64,000 nucleotides of DNA from Armatimonadota bacterium (GTDB lineage Bacteria > Armatimonadota > Hebobacteria > CAIYQO01). The first letter of the stretch is position 1, and each line of letters opens with the position of its first letter. Shown here one piece after another: positions 35,207 through 44,830 of this stretch. Where the stretch lies: positions 27,505-91,504 of the forward strand of contig JAKPKV010000077.1 in NCBI GenBank assembly GCA_029553475.1. Reading direction: 5' to 3'. A model generated the notes under the pieces. It ran no database searches. It was not told the origin of the DNA and was given only the letters and a program-made list of their open reading frames with translations. A program made the translations under genes and the position numbers.

Positions 35207-38200
35207 TCAAAAGAGCGGAGGCAGGATGGCTTGCTTCTCCCACAGCGGATCACGGCCCGCCGGCGTCGTCCGCCTCGCGCCGGCATACGACACGCCCGCG
35301 GTCAGCGGCAGCCCCTGCTCGTCCGCCAGGCGGAAGTAGAGGCGCCAGGATTCGTGGCCGTGCGCGACTTTCAGCAGCACCGGGTTCTCGCCCGTTTTCA
35401 GGGTGACGAAGGCGCGGTCCTGGTCCTTGTAGGCCAGGCGGTAGCCGTTATTGTACACCACGCGCTCGCCGTTCACCCATACCGCCAGCCGCTCGTCGCC
35501 GCCGGTCATCACCTGCACGGTGCGGTCGCGGTCGGAGACGATGGTCGCCGCCAGGTAGGCGATGACGCCGCGATTGGGATCGAACGGCGCCAGCAGGTCC
35601 ACCGGCTGGTCGGAGAGCGCCGGCTCCTCCACGTTGAGCAGCGGGCGCCACTGCACCGGCGCCGGGCCGTTTTCGCCCGCGTTGAGTCCGGTGTAGGTCG
35701 CCTGCAGGTTCAGCCCCTGCTCCGGGCCGAACTCCTTGAGCTGAAAATTCTGCCCGGCGTAGTCCAGGTTGTCGAAGGGGCCGACGATGTACCAGTCATG
35801 GAAGAAGGTCTGATGCGGACGGGCCACATCGGACAACTGCCCGCTCGCAGCGGGGATGCCCCATGGGAAAAACGGCCACCCTCCACGCTGCCGCAGCGCC
35901 TTCAGGTGCACCGTCGGCCCGAGCGGCACGACCCACGCCGGTCCGTCTGCCAGGGTGACGGTCGCCAGTTTTTGCAGCGGCGCGCCGTTGAAGACGACCG
36001 CCGGCTGCCGCGCGAAGCCGGTGAGCAGCAGCGCCGTCGCCAGGGTCGGGTAGCCCCGCTGCTCCGGTTTCAGCTGGTAGTCAATCCACGCCGTGCCGTC
36101 CGCCGGGTTGATGCGCATGCGGGTCATCCCCAGCCGGCCGTCCGCGCGCACCTCCTGCCCGCCGGGCAGAAGGAAACGGAAATATATCGGGTCGGGCATC
36201 GGGTTGTAGGCGGTGTAGGTGCCGCTTTGCGTCTCCGCCAGCAGGTAGGTGCGGTAGCCGGGCTCGGAGAGCAGCGTCGCCCCGCCTTTCTTCAGCACCC
36301 CCGTGCTCCCCTGGATGCTCCACGGCGTGTCGCGCTGGATGCCTGCGGGCAGGTAGTCATTCGCGCCATTCACCCGGATATACCGGGGCCAGGACTGCCC
36401 GGAGTAGAAGGTCTTGTCCATCTCCCAGGCGTGGAAGCCCATCTCCAGCGTGTCCTCGCCGCTGCGATAGGTGATGGCATGATAATGGCCGGCATCCGCC
36501 GGGGACGCGTCATCCACCCACGCGATGGTCAGCTTCGCCGCTGTGATATGGTCGCGGAACTGTTCAAAGGTGCCGTATTCGCTCTCGTCGCCCATCTCGA
36601 TGACGTAGCCGGCGCTGGCCTTGCGCTCGGCCGTGTAGAGGTCGTCGAGATTCACCCCTTTGCCGCCGCGATAGAGGAATGTATTCACGTAGAGCACCGG
36701 CCACTCGTAGGCCACTTCCACCTCCTCGTCGCGCGCCAGCGGGTTCAGCGCGATGGGGGTGAGGGCGAGGTAGGTCACCCCGTCCTTGATGAGGATCGTC
36801 TCGCCGGCTTTGGCGAAGACGGAGTGTTTCCCGGTGGTCTTCAGGAAGCGCTCCCACTCGTATTGCGGATCGGGGTTGGCTGGCGAGGCGGCGCCGGATA
36901 ATTGGTCCACCTTGCGGTCGCCGATCCACACTTCGCGCCGGGAGACATCGCCGAAGGTCATGATCGCCAGGCTGGCGTGCAGCGCGTGGTAGGACGTCGG
37001 GTTGTACTGCGGATCCTGCGCGCGCCAGCCGCCGGCGTAGTCGGGGTTGGGCGGGGTGGACATGGAGCGGCGCGGCGGCAGCGCGGTCAGGGCGATGGCT
37101 TTCCCGTGCTGCTGCACGGCGCCGATATTCACCATGGACTGCAGAAAGACGCCGTTGATGCCAAAACTCATCTGCAGGGTGGAGAGCTCTTCCATGTGCG
37201 TGACGGTCCTGTCGGCGCGCCGCCACTGCGCGGTGAGCGGGGTGACGGTGGCATAGCCGCGGATTTCGGCGCGCGTGCCCAGCGACCAGTGTGTGCCGAG
37301 GCTGTTGACGTTCCAGCCGGCGTGGCCTTCGTCCGGCGCGAAATGCCAGACGCGGGCGCGGGCCGTCCACGGGTAGGTTTTATCATCCACGATATGCGTC
37401 CACTCCGCTGGCCCCCACGGCGCCAGCGCGGCGTAGCGGCCCGGCATCCCTTCGGCGCCGAAGGCGGGCACGTTGTGCAGCTTCGCGCCAGCGGGCAGGT
37501 CCGTGTGGATGAGCGCGCCCTGGCGGGAGAGGGTATGCACGGCGTGATACGGGCCATCCTGGAAGAGCAGTTGATACTTCAATTCGCCGCGGCCCATCGG
37601 GTACGTCATGCGGCGCAGGCCGGGGTGGTAGACGGAGATGAGCTGCTCCATCTCGCGCTCGCTGGCGATCTCTCCCATCAGCTTGTCGCAGGGGTCCGCG
37701 GCGTATTTGCCGATCATCTGCAGCCCGGCCACCGACAGCGCCTGGTAATAGGTGTCGCCCGCTTCCTGGTTGGCGCCGTTGTAGAAGCCGTAACAGCGCA
37801 GCAGCAGGTTTTCCAGCCCGTAGCGGGCATCGGCCAGCGGATAGGGCGCGTTCAGGTACTGCGCGCCCAGGTAGGCACCGGCGATGGCGTTGGTATTGAA
37901 GTTCTGCGTGCCCAGCGTCCGGCTATAGGAGCGGAAGTAGCCGCGCTGGCGCGGGTTTTCGGTATCGGCCGTCTCCGGGTGCAGCCAGGCGGCCCAGTAG
38001 CGGGTGAGGTGGTCGCGCAGCCCGGGGTTGAACAGTTCGGGATAGGCGGCGGGCGCCAGCGCCCAGTCGCTGGTCAGGTGGCCGTCCCAGTGGTGCGGGG
38101 CGACGGTGAGCAGGCTCTGCGCGTACCGTTCGTACTGCGCGGGATCGCCGGAGAGGAGCGGGCCCGGGTTTATGCGGCCCAGGTGCCAGCCGGCCAGCGC

Positions 38201-39160
38201 GCGCAGCTCGCGCAGCCGCTGCCACTGCCAGTCCGGTATGCCGGCGGGCCGGGCGGTGTAGGTCGCGATGGCCGCCTGCCAGTTCGCCGGCGGCGCGTAG
38301 GCGGACTGCCCCCGCGGTTGCCGCCGCAGCGCGGCGACGGTCGCGGCGAAATCCAGCGGCTTGGGCAGCGCGCCGGCCTTGCGGGCGCCGGTGGGGTCGC
38401 GGCGCAGGGTGACCACCAGCGCCGGCTCGTTCACCCAGATTTTCATGTAGCCGGTTTCCACCCGCCAGGAGTAGACGTCGAACCAGCCGCCCTCCTGGCC
38501 GTTGTATTTCAGATCGAAGAGCTCCGCCTTGTGTACCTGCAGGCCGCGTTCCTCCAGCCCGCGCAGGCGCGCGCCGACGGTGGCGCCGTAGGCGCGGTCG
38601 TTCAGCAGCGGGGTGAGATCGAAGGCGGCGGTTTTGCGCTCGGCGTGCAGTGGAAGCGGGCCAAACGTGGTCGCCAGCCGGTCCTGCCCGTCGCCGATGC
38701 CTCCGCCGCGGCTCCAGTAGCCGTGGCCGTTGATGTAGGCGGCGGCGGTGGGGCCGAGCGCCGGGTCGTCCACGCTCCACGGCCGCAGCACGGGCCGCGC
38801 CAGCGCCGACCACTTGCCGGGGTCCTGCTCGTAGGCGGATTCGGCCCCCCAGCCGTGCCGGCCGCGTTCGGGCCGCGGGCCCTCCTGCTTCGCCCACTCC
38901 AGCACCAGCTCGACCTTCTCGACGGTATAGCCCTTGGTGATCTGCGCGTAGACCTGTTCGGCCAGACCGGGGAAGCGCACCAACATCGGCCGGATCGCGT
39001 CGAAGTCGCGCGCATGCGGATAGACCTTCGACCAGTTCGCCGGATCGAGCACCGCCGTCTGCGCCGCCGTCGAGGTGACGGTCACGCGCGCGGCGGGCGC
39101 CTGCGCCGGCAGCAGCCCGGCGCAGAGCAGCAGGAGCAGCGACGGCAGCCATCGAGCCAT
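35207..39160 (-). CDS. very large secreted protein of unknown function
   Basis: The product is 1317 residues with a signal peptide (MARWLPSLLLLLCAGLLPA). The middle contains (alpha/alpha)-barrel-like helices (around WHLGRINPGPLLSG and NQEAGDTYYQALSVAGLQMIG) followed by a long beta-rich part, as in polysaccharide lyases of the heparinase or alginate-lyase type. No catalytic residues are certain. The last ~180 residues (WYIVGPFDNLDYAGQ...DERLAVWVNGERVVYNNG) look like a carbohydrate-binding, galactose-binding-like domain. GGAGG lies before ATG 39160. It may be an extracellular polysaccharide-degrading or binding protein; this is inference. Confidence 0.7.
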   Translation of the reverse strand: MARWLPSLLLLLCAGLLPAQAPAARVTVTSTAAQTAVLDPANWSKVYPHARDFDAIRPMLVRFPGLAEQVYAQITKGYTVEKVELVLEWAKQEGPRPERGRHGWGAESAYEQDPGKWSALARPVLRPWSVDDPALGPTAAAYINGHGYWSRGGGIGDGQDRLATTFGPLPLHAERKTAAFDLTPLLNDRAYGATVGARLRGLEERGLQVHKAELFDLKYNGQEGGWFDVYSWRVETGYMKIWVNEPALVVTLRRDPTGARKAGALPKPLDFAATVAALRRQPRGQSAYAPPANWQAAIATYTARPAGIPDWQWQRLRELRALAGWHLGRINPGPLLSGDPAQYERYAQSLLTVAPHHWDGHLTSDWALAPAAYPELFNPGLRDHLTRYWAAWLHPETADTENPRQRGYFRSYSRTLGTQNFNTNAIAGAYLGAQYLNAPYPLADARYGLENLLLRCYGFYNGANQEAGDTYYQALSVAGLQMIGKYAADPCDKLMGEIASEREMEQLISVYHPGLRRMTYPMGRGELKYQLLFQDGPYHAVHTLSRQGALIHTDLPAGAKLHNVPAFGAEGMPGRYAALAPWGPAEWTHIVDDKTYPWTARARVWHFAPDEGHAGWNVNSLGTHWSLGTRAEIRGYATVTPLTAQWRRADRTVTHMEELSTLQMSFGINGVFLQSMVNIGAVQQHGKAIALTALPPRRSMSTPPNPDYAGGWRAQDPQYNPTSYHALHASLAIMTFGDVSRREVWIGDRKVDQLSGAASPANPDPQYEWERFLKTTGKHSVFAKAGETILIKDGVTYLALTPIALNPLARDEEVEVAYEWPVLYVNTFLYRGGKGVNLDDLYTAERKASAGYVIEMGDESEYGTFEQFRDHITAAKLTIAWVDDASPADAGHYHAITYRSGEDTLEMGFHAWEMDKTFYSGQSWPRYIRVNGANDYLPAGIQRDTPWSIQGSTGVLKKGGATLLSEPGYRTYLLAETQSGTYTAYNPMPDPIYFRFLLPGGQEVRADGRLGMTRMRINPADGTAWIDYQLKPEQRGYPTLATALLLTGFARQPAVVFNGAPLQKLATVTLADGPAWVVPLGPTVHLKALRQRGGWPFFPWGIPAASGQLSDVARPHQTFFHDWYIVGPFDNLDYAGQNFQLKEFGPEQGLNLQATYTGLNAGENGPAPVQWRPLLNVEEPALSDQPVDLLAPFDPNRGVIAYLAATIVSDRDRTVQVMTGGDERLAVWVNGERVVYNNGYRLAYKDQDRAFVTLKTGENPVLLKVAHGHESWRLYFRLADEQGLPLTAGVSYAGARRTTPAGRDPLWEKQAILPPLF

Positions 39161-39277
39161 GGGAGACCTCCGGGATGTGAAACGGTGCCGGAGAAGACAC
39201 TTCGGCGCCACGGGCCGTTGCACCTGCCGGCGCATCCGCGCGCGGGTGCCCGCACAGCTTGTGCGCTTCCTTTCGAC

Positions 39278-39346
39278 CGGCGCTCCCCGCTCCCCCCGGC
39301 CCCCTCTCCGCTCAGGGGAGGGGGCCGGGGGGAGCGGGGAGCGCCG
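39278..39346 (+). repeat. 69-bp palindrome with perfect 28-bp arms
   Basis: Bases 39278-39305 and 39319-39346 are exact reverse complements. The core CCCCCCGGCCCCCTCTCC is shared with the ends of the DUF559 unit at 55-96. It lies between the divergent starts of the large secreted protein and gpmI. Confidence 0.9.
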
Positions 39347-39427
39347 CGAGGGGAAGCATCAGTGCGGTCTCACAAGTTTTTGCGTGCACCCATCCGTGCG
39401 CGAGTATGACGAGCGCGCCGCGTCTCC

Positions 39428-39457
39428 TTGCCCTTCCCCCCCGACATCGCATACAAT
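39428..39457 (+). promoter_or_regulatory. gpmI promoter TTGCCC-18-TACAAT
   Basis: The -35 is at 39428-39433 and the -10 at 39452-39457. The leader to GTG 39518 would be about 54 bases. Confidence 0.55.
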
Positions 39458-39517
39458 GAACGGCGGTCCCGCGGCAGCCGCGGGCTGTTGAACGCTTCCG
39501 AACAAAGGGTGACGGCT

Positions 39518-41191
39518 GTGACGCACGCACTGCGCAAGTCTGCTTACGCCGGTCCGCGCGGGCCGGTGGTGCTGGTGGTGATGGACGGCATCGGCGTGGG
39601 CCAATATGAGGACGGTGACGCCGTCCGCTCGGCGCTCACTCCGACGTTGGATTGGCTGAAAACCCATGCCCTCTCCAGCCAGCTGCGGGCGCACGGCACC
39701 GCCGTGGGCCTGCCCAGCGACGAGGACATGGGCAACAGCGAGGTGGGCCACAACGCCATCGGCTGCGGCCGCGTCTTCGCCCAGGGCGCCAAGCTGGTGA
39801 ACGCGGCGATCGCGAGCGGCGCCTTGTTCCGCGGCGAGGTGTGGCAGTCGCTGGTGCAGCCCTGCGCCGCCAATGGCGCCACGCTCCACTTCATCGGCCT
39901 TTTCTCCGACGGCAACGTCCACAGCCATCTCGATCATCTGACGGCGATGCTGCGCCAGGCGAAGGCGGAAGGCGTGACGACCGCGCGCGTGCATATCCTG
40001 CTCGACGGCCGCGACGTGCCCCCGCGCTCCGCGCTGGATTACGTGGACCCCTTTGAAACCGCGCTCGCCGAGCTGAACGCGGGCGGGGTGGATTACCGCA
40101 TCGCTTCCGGCGGCGGGCGCATGTGCATCACCATGGACCGCTACAACGCCGACTGGACGATGGTCCAGCGCGGCTGGGATACGCACGTGCACGGGCAGGG
40201 CCGCCAGTTCGCCTCCGCGCGCGAGGCGATTGAAACCTACCGTCGCGAACGACCGGAGGTGGTGGACCAGGATATGCCGGCCTTCGTCATCGCGGAGAAC
40301 GGCACACCGGTCGGGCCGATTACGGACGGCGACAGCGTCATCTTCTTCAACTTCCGCGGCGACCGCGCCATCGAGATCACCCGCGCCTTTGAGGACGACG
40401 GCTTGACGGAGATTGACCGCGGCGCCCGCCCGGACGTGCGGTACGCCGGGATGATGCAATATGACGGCGACCTGCAACTGCCCGCCCGCTTCCTCGTCAA
40501 CCCGCCGGCGATTGACCGCACCATGGGCGAGCTCCTGGCGGCGGCGGGCGTGCGGCAGATGGCCATCAGCGAGACGCAGAAGTATGGCCACGTCACCTAC
40601 TTCTTCAACGGCAACCGCTCAGGAAAATTCGATGACGCGCTGGAAGACTACGTGGAGATTCCCTCCGACGTCCTCCCCTTCGCGCAGCGCCCGTGGATGA
40701 AAGGCGCGGAGATCACCGACCGGGTGATCGAGGCGATCACCTCGGGCGCGTACCGCTTCATCCGCCTGAATTATCCCAACGGCGACATGGTGGGGCACAC
40801 CGGCAGCTACCCGGCGACGCAAATCGGCGTGGAGACGGTAGACCTGTGCCTGGGCCGCCTGCTGCCCGCCATCATCGAAGCCGGCGGCATCCTGGTCGTC
40901 TCCGCCGACCACGGCAACGCCGATGACATGTACGAGCATGACAAGCGGGGCGCGGTGGTGACGGACGCGCAGACCGGCCAGCGCAAGGCCAAATTCGCCC
41001 ACTCGCTGAATCCGGTGCCCGTCTACATCTACGATCCCGACGGCGCCGCGCGGCTCTCGCTCGCGCCGGAAGCCGGCCTGGGCATCAGCAGCCTCGCCGC
41101 CACCTGCCTCCGCCTGCTCGGTTTCGTGCCGCCGGAGGATTACGATCCCAGCGTGGTGGTCGTCGGCGCCGCCGAAGCCAGCGCGGTCTAG
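39518..41191 (+). CDS. gpmI: 2,3-bisphosphoglycerate-independent phosphoglycerate mutase
   Basis: The product is 557 residues. VVLVVMDGIGVG binds metal, and DMGNSEVGHNAIGCGRV carries the phosphorylated Ser74. RVHILLDGRDVPPRSALDY, NFRGDRAIEITRAF, KYGHVTYFFNG and VSADHGNADDMYEHD complete the alkaline-phosphatase-superfamily signature. It interconverts 3- and 2-phosphoglycerate in glycolysis, using Mn2+. A GTG start at 39518 is preceded by AAAGGGTGA. An N-terminal addition of about 25 residues relative to short forms is possible. It is a single gene. Confidence 0.94.
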   Translation: MTHALRKSAYAGPRGPVVLVVMDGIGVGQYEDGDAVRSALTPTLDWLKTHALSSQLRAHGTAVGLPSDEDMGNSEVGHNAIGCGRVFAQGAKLVNAAIASGALFRGEVWQSLVQPCAANGATLHFIGLFSDGNVHSHLDHLTAMLRQAKAEGVTTARVHILLDGRDVPPRSALDYVDPFETALAELNAGGVDYRIASGGGRMCITMDRYNADWTMVQRGWDTHVHGQGRQFASAREAIETYRRERPEVVDQDMPAFVIAENGTPVGPITDGDSVIFFNFRGDRAIEITRAFEDDGLTEIDRGARPDVRYAGMMQYDGDLQLPARFLVNPPAIDRTMGELLAAAGVRQMAISETQKYGHVTYFFNGNRSGKFDDALEDYVEIPSDVLPFAQRPWMKGAEITDRVIEAITSGAYRFIRLNYPNGDMVGHTGSYPATQIGVETVDLCLGRLLPAIIEAGGILVVSADHGNADDMYEHDKRGAVVTDAQTGQRKAKFAHSLNPVPVYIYDPDGAARLSLAPEAGLGISSLAATCLRLLGFVPPEDYDPSVVVVGAAEASAV

Positions 41192-41208
41192 CCGCCCGCG
41201 CCCCCGCA

Positions 41209-41302
41209 GGGACTGACTCCGCATGGCCAGGTCTGCGCGCGTTCCCGAAAGAATCGCACACGCCCCGTCAGCAGCCCCGCGTCGCCATGCGGGGTCAGTC
41301 CC
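41209..41302 (+). repeat. family B palindromic element, copy 3 (94 bp)
   Basis: The ends GGGACTGACTCCGCATGG and its near complement are conserved, but the centre has diverged from copies 1 and 2. It lies in the gap after gpmI and before the OmpR-type regulator. Confidence 0.85.
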
Positions 41303-41451
41303 AGTGGGAGCATCATCTGACGATGCCGGAGAAGATGCTATCGGGACTCGCGGCCATCCGCCTCGCCAGCCACGCGCGCTGGACCGCGCGGCCAATCCGC
41401 GTTACAATGTCAGCATCCTGTTGACTCCGCGCCTGGTCAGCGCCGGGGGAC

Positions 41452-42180
41452 ATGGCAGCGGGGGAGGCTGTCGTGCGGGGAGAGAGTGGGCCTGTGAGCT
41501 GGTCCGGCATTCCTGCCACTGATCTCGTCATCGTCACGGAACGCGAACGTCAGGAACCGATCGCCTCATTCCTGAGCCACCTGCGCCGCCTGGATTACGC
41601 GGTGCACGTCATTCCGCGCGTCGCGTACCAGTTCGTCCGGCGCATTCCCACCCCGCAGATCCTCCTCGTGGACGCCGCCGCGCGCGACTTCCAAAACGGC
41701 GGTCCGGCGGACGGGCACCCCACCTGGGAGCAGGTGCCGATGATCCTGCTCGCCACCGCCGAGCAGATGCCCGGCGTGCGTTTCGGTCCCGGCCTGCATG
41801 ATTTCATCATCCTGCCCGCCAACCCAGCCGAGGTGGAGGCGCGCATCCGCTTCACCCTCTGGAAAACCCGGGGCGACCGCGCGCCCAGCGACCAGGTGCA
41901 GGTGGACAGCCTGCGCATGAATTTTTCCACCTACGAGGTGGTGGTGGAGAACCGCCGCCTCGAGCTCACCTACAAGGAGTTCGAGCTGCTCAAATTCCTC
42001 GTCACCCATCGCCGGCGCGTGTACACCCGCTCGGAGCTGCTCGAACAGGTCTGGGAGAGCGACTACTACGGTGGCACCCGCACCGTGGATGTCCACATCC
42101 GCCGCCTCCGCGCCAAGCTCGGCACCAAAGTCGGCGGCATGATTAAAACCGTGCGCAACGTGGGCTACCGCTTCGGGTAG
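41452..42180 (+). CDS. OmpR-type winged-helix regulator with an atypical receiver
   Basis: The product is 242 residues from ATG 41452. GTG codons at 41473 and 41494 are possible alternative starts. The N-terminal ~110 residues have a receiver-like fold (LVIVTERERQEPIASFLSHL...ILLVDAAARDF). The acidic pair that binds Mg2+ in normal receivers is absent, although a Asp remains in LLVDAA. Residues 145-242 form an intact OmpR/PhoB winged helix (LTYKEFELLKFLVTHRRRVYTRSELLEQVW...DVHIRRLRAKLG). It is a DNA-binding regulator probably independent of ordinary phosphorylation. No histidine kinase gene is nearby. Confidence 0.85.
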   Translation: MAAGEAVVRGESGPVSWSGIPATDLVIVTERERQEPIASFLSHLRRLDYAVHVIPRVAYQFVRRIPTPQILLVDAAARDFQNGGPADGHPTWEQVPMILLATAEQMPGVRFGPGLHDFIILPANPAEVEARIRFTLWKTRGDRAPSDQVQVDSLRMNFSTYEVVVENRRLELTYKEFELLKFLVTHRRRVYTRSELLEQVWESDYYGGTRTVDVHIRRLRAKLGTKVGGMIKTVRNVGYRFG

Positions 42181-42196
42181 CGCGGCCCGCGCCCGC

Positions 42197-42227
42197 CCCG
42201 CCGCGGGCGCCCGCGGCGGGCATTTTT
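42197..42227 (+). terminator. intrinsic terminator with a perfect palindrome and T5
   Basis: CCCGCCGCGGGC and GCCCGCGGCGGG form a continuous 24-base palindrome, followed by CATTTTT. It terminates the regulator gene just before the beta-mannosidase promoter. Confidence 0.9.
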
Positions 42228-42237
42228 CCCCGATGCC

Positions 42238-42266
42238 TTGACGCCGGGCGCGCGATGCTCAATAAT
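42238..42266 (+). promoter_or_regulatory. promoter TTGACG-17-AATAAT
   Basis: The -35 is at 42238-42243 and the -10 at 42261-42266. It drives the GH2 gene starting at 42300 with a leader of about 27 bases. Confidence 0.75.
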
Positions 42267-42299
42267 GGCGCGGTTCATGGCATCATGGGGAGGGCCGGC

Positions 42300-44801
42300 A
42301 TGCGGATCGTGGATGTGGGCGGGGCGTGGCAGGTGGCGCGGGCGGGGGAGACGGCGACGCTGCCGGCGCGGGTGCCGGGGTGCGTGCACCTGGACCTGCT
42401 GGCGGCGGGGCAGATCGAGGACCCCTACTACCGGGATGACGAGGACCGCCTGCAATGGATCGGCCGGGCAGACTGGGTCTACTCCCGCGTCGTCACCGTG
42501 GACGACGCGCTGCTCGCGCATGACCGCGTGCTGCTGCGCTGCGACGGGCTGGACACGCTGGCGACCCTCACCCTCAACGGCGCCGAGATCGGGCGCGCGG
42601 ACAACATGTTCCGCGTCTGGGAATTCGACGTGAAGCCCTACCTCACGCCGGGCGACAATCTGCTGGTCATCCGCTTCGCCGCCGCCGAGCCGTTCTGCGC
42701 CGACCAGCAGGCCCGCCGCGCGCTGCCGGGGTGGAGCGGCCCGAAAGAGCCCGGCGGCCGCGCCTGGCTGCGCAAGGAACCGTGCAACTTCGGCTGGGAC
42801 TGGGGGCCGGTGCTGGTGACCTGCGGCATCTGGCGGGCGATCGCGCTGGTCGCCTTCGACACCGCGCGGCTGGCGGACGTGCATCTCACCCAGGACCACG
42901 CGCAGGCGCCGGAGCGCGTGATCGTGCGGGCCGCCATCGCCGCCGAGACCGTGCGCGACGCCGCGCTGACCGCCACGGTGGCCATCGCGCTGGACGGCGC
43001 GCCGGCCGCGGAGGCCACGGTGCCGCTGGCCGACGGCCGCGCCGACGCCGCGCTGGCGGTGGATGATCCGCGGCTCTGGTGGCCGAACAACCTGGGCGCA
43101 CAGCCGCTCTACACGGTGACGGTGACGCTGCGCGACGCGGCGGGCGCCGTGCTGGACGCCGCGACGAAGCGCATCGGCCTGCGCACGCTGCGGCTGGACC
43201 GCCACCCCGACCAGTGGGGCGAGAGCTTCCAGTTCGTGGTGAACGGCGTGCCCTTCTTCGCCAAGGGCGCCAACTGGATTCCCGCCGACACCTTCGCACC
43301 GCGCCTCACCCCCGCCGATTACGCCCGCCTGCTCGATGACGCCGCCGCCGCCAACATGAATATGCTGCGCGTCTGGGGCGGCGGCATCTACGAGGACGAC
43401 CTGTTCTACGCGCTCTGCGACGAGCGCGGCCTCTGCGTCTGGCAGGATTTCATGTTCGCCTGCTCCACCTATCCGGCCTTCGACGACGCCTTCATGGCGA
43501 ACGTGCGCGCGGAGGCGGCGGACAACGTGCGCCGCCTCCGCCATCACCCGTGCCTCGCCCTCTGGTGCGGCAACAACGAGCTGGAGCAAGGGCTGGTGGG
43601 GCCGGAGTGGACCGCCCACCAGATGAGCTGGGAGGATTACGGCAAGCTCTTCGACGCGCTGCTGCCCTCGGTGGTGGCGGCGCTCGATCCCGAGCGCGAC
43701 TACTGGCCGTGCAGCCCGCACACCCCCCACGGCGACCGCGCGCAGTTCAACGATCCCACCCAGGGCGACGCTCACCTGTGGAGCGTCTGGCATGGCCGCC
43801 AGCCCTTCGAGTGGTACCGCACCTGCGCGCACCGCTTCAACAGCGAGTTCGGCTTCCAGTCTTTCCCGGAGCCCAAAACCGTCTACGGCTACACCGAGCC
43901 GCGCGACCGCAACGTCACCACCTGGGTGATGGAGCATCACCAGCGCAGCGGCATCGGCAACACGGTCATCATGCAGTACATGCTGGACTGGTTCCGTCTC
44001 CCCACCTCCTTCGAGGATACGCTGTGGCTGAGCCAGATTCTGCAGGGCATGGCGATGAAGTACGCCGTGGAGCACTGGCGGCGGGCGATGCCGCGCGGCA
44101 TGGGTACCCTCTACTGGCAGCTCAACGACTGCTGGCCGGCCGCAAGCTGGGCTTCCATTGATTACCACGGCCGCTGGAAAGCGCTGCACCACATGGCGCG
44201 CGCCTTCAACGCCCCGCTCCTCGTCTCCGGCGTGGAGGACATCGAGAAAGGCACCGTCGAGGTGCACGTGACCAATGACCGCCGCGCGGCGCGGGCCGCG
44301 CGCGTGATCTGGACGCTCACCGATGCGTGGGGCGTGCCGCTGGCGGATGGCGATTTTGCCGTGACCGCGCCGGCGCTGATGAGTACGCTGGCCGCCACGC
44401 TGGACCTGTCCGGCTACCTGGAGGCGCTCGGCCCGCGCAACGCCCTCCTCTGGCTGGAGCTGGACGCCGAGGACGAGCCGCGTTCGACGAACCTGGTGCT
44501 CTTCGCCCGTCCCAAGCATCTCGAGCTGGCCGACCCCGGCATTACCGCCGCCGTGGCAGAGGACGGCGACGCCTTCGCCGTCACTCTCACCGCCGCGCGC
44601 GCCGCGCTCTGGTGCTGGCTGGAGCTGACCGATGCCGACGCCCGCTTCAGCGACAACTTCGTCCACCTCCGCCCCGGCGTGCCCGTCACGGTCCGCCTGG
44701 CGCCGGCGACGCCGCTCTCCCGCGCGGACGTGGAACGGCAGCTTCGCGTGCGCAGCCTGGTGGAGACGTATGCCGTCGGCGCGCCGGTCAGCACCCGGTG
44801 A
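42300..44801 (+). CDS. beta-mannosidase, GH2
   Basis: The product is 833 residues, cytoplasmic by sequence. An N-terminal jelly-roll domain (VPGCVHLDLLAAGQIEDPYYRDDE) is followed by an immunoglobulin-like domain. The barrel contains WCGNNELEQG with the predicted acid/base Glu427, and FNSEFGFQSFPEP with the predicted nucleophile Glu516. NYRDLF-type and VWGGGIYEDDLFYALCDERGLCVWQDFMFAC blocks are classic for beta-mannosidases. GGGGAGG precedes ATG 42300. It removes terminal beta-mannose residues. The UroD-family gene follows on the same strand. Confidence 0.93.
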   Translation: MRIVDVGGAWQVARAGETATLPARVPGCVHLDLLAAGQIEDPYYRDDEDRLQWIGRADWVYSRVVTVDDALLAHDRVLLRCDGLDTLATLTLNGAEIGRADNMFRVWEFDVKPYLTPGDNLLVIRFAAAEPFCADQQARRALPGWSGPKEPGGRAWLRKEPCNFGWDWGPVLVTCGIWRAIALVAFDTARLADVHLTQDHAQAPERVIVRAAIAAETVRDAALTATVAIALDGAPAAEATVPLADGRADAALAVDDPRLWWPNNLGAQPLYTVTVTLRDAAGAVLDAATKRIGLRTLRLDRHPDQWGESFQFVVNGVPFFAKGANWIPADTFAPRLTPADYARLLDDAAAANMNMLRVWGGGIYEDDLFYALCDERGLCVWQDFMFACSTYPAFDDAFMANVRAEAADNVRRLRHHPCLALWCGNNELEQGLVGPEWTAHQMSWEDYGKLFDALLPSVVAALDPERDYWPCSPHTPHGDRAQFNDPTQGDAHLWSVWHGRQPFEWYRTCAHRFNSEFGFQSFPEPKTVYGYTEPRDRNVTTWVMEHHQRSGIGNTVIMQYMLDWFRLPTSFEDTLWLSQILQGMAMKYAVEHWRRAMPRGMGTLYWQLNDCWPAASWASIDYHGRWKALHHMARAFNAPLLVSGVEDIEKGTVEVHVTNDRRAARAARVIWTLTDAWGVPLADGDFAVTAPALMSTLAATLDLSGYLEALGPRNALLWLELDAEDEPRSTNLVLFARPKHLELADPGITAAVAEDGDAFAVTLTAARAALWCWLELTDADARFSDNFVHLRPGVPVTVRLAPATPLSRADVERQLRVRSLVETYAVGAPVSTR

Positions 44802-44830
44802 CGGATTCCCCGCGCACCCCGACAGGAATT

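Noticed and set aside
36902..39409. 835-residue plus-strand frame opposite the large secreted gene
   Set aside because: It is a composition shadow; the minus-strand gene has a signal peptide and GGAGG site.
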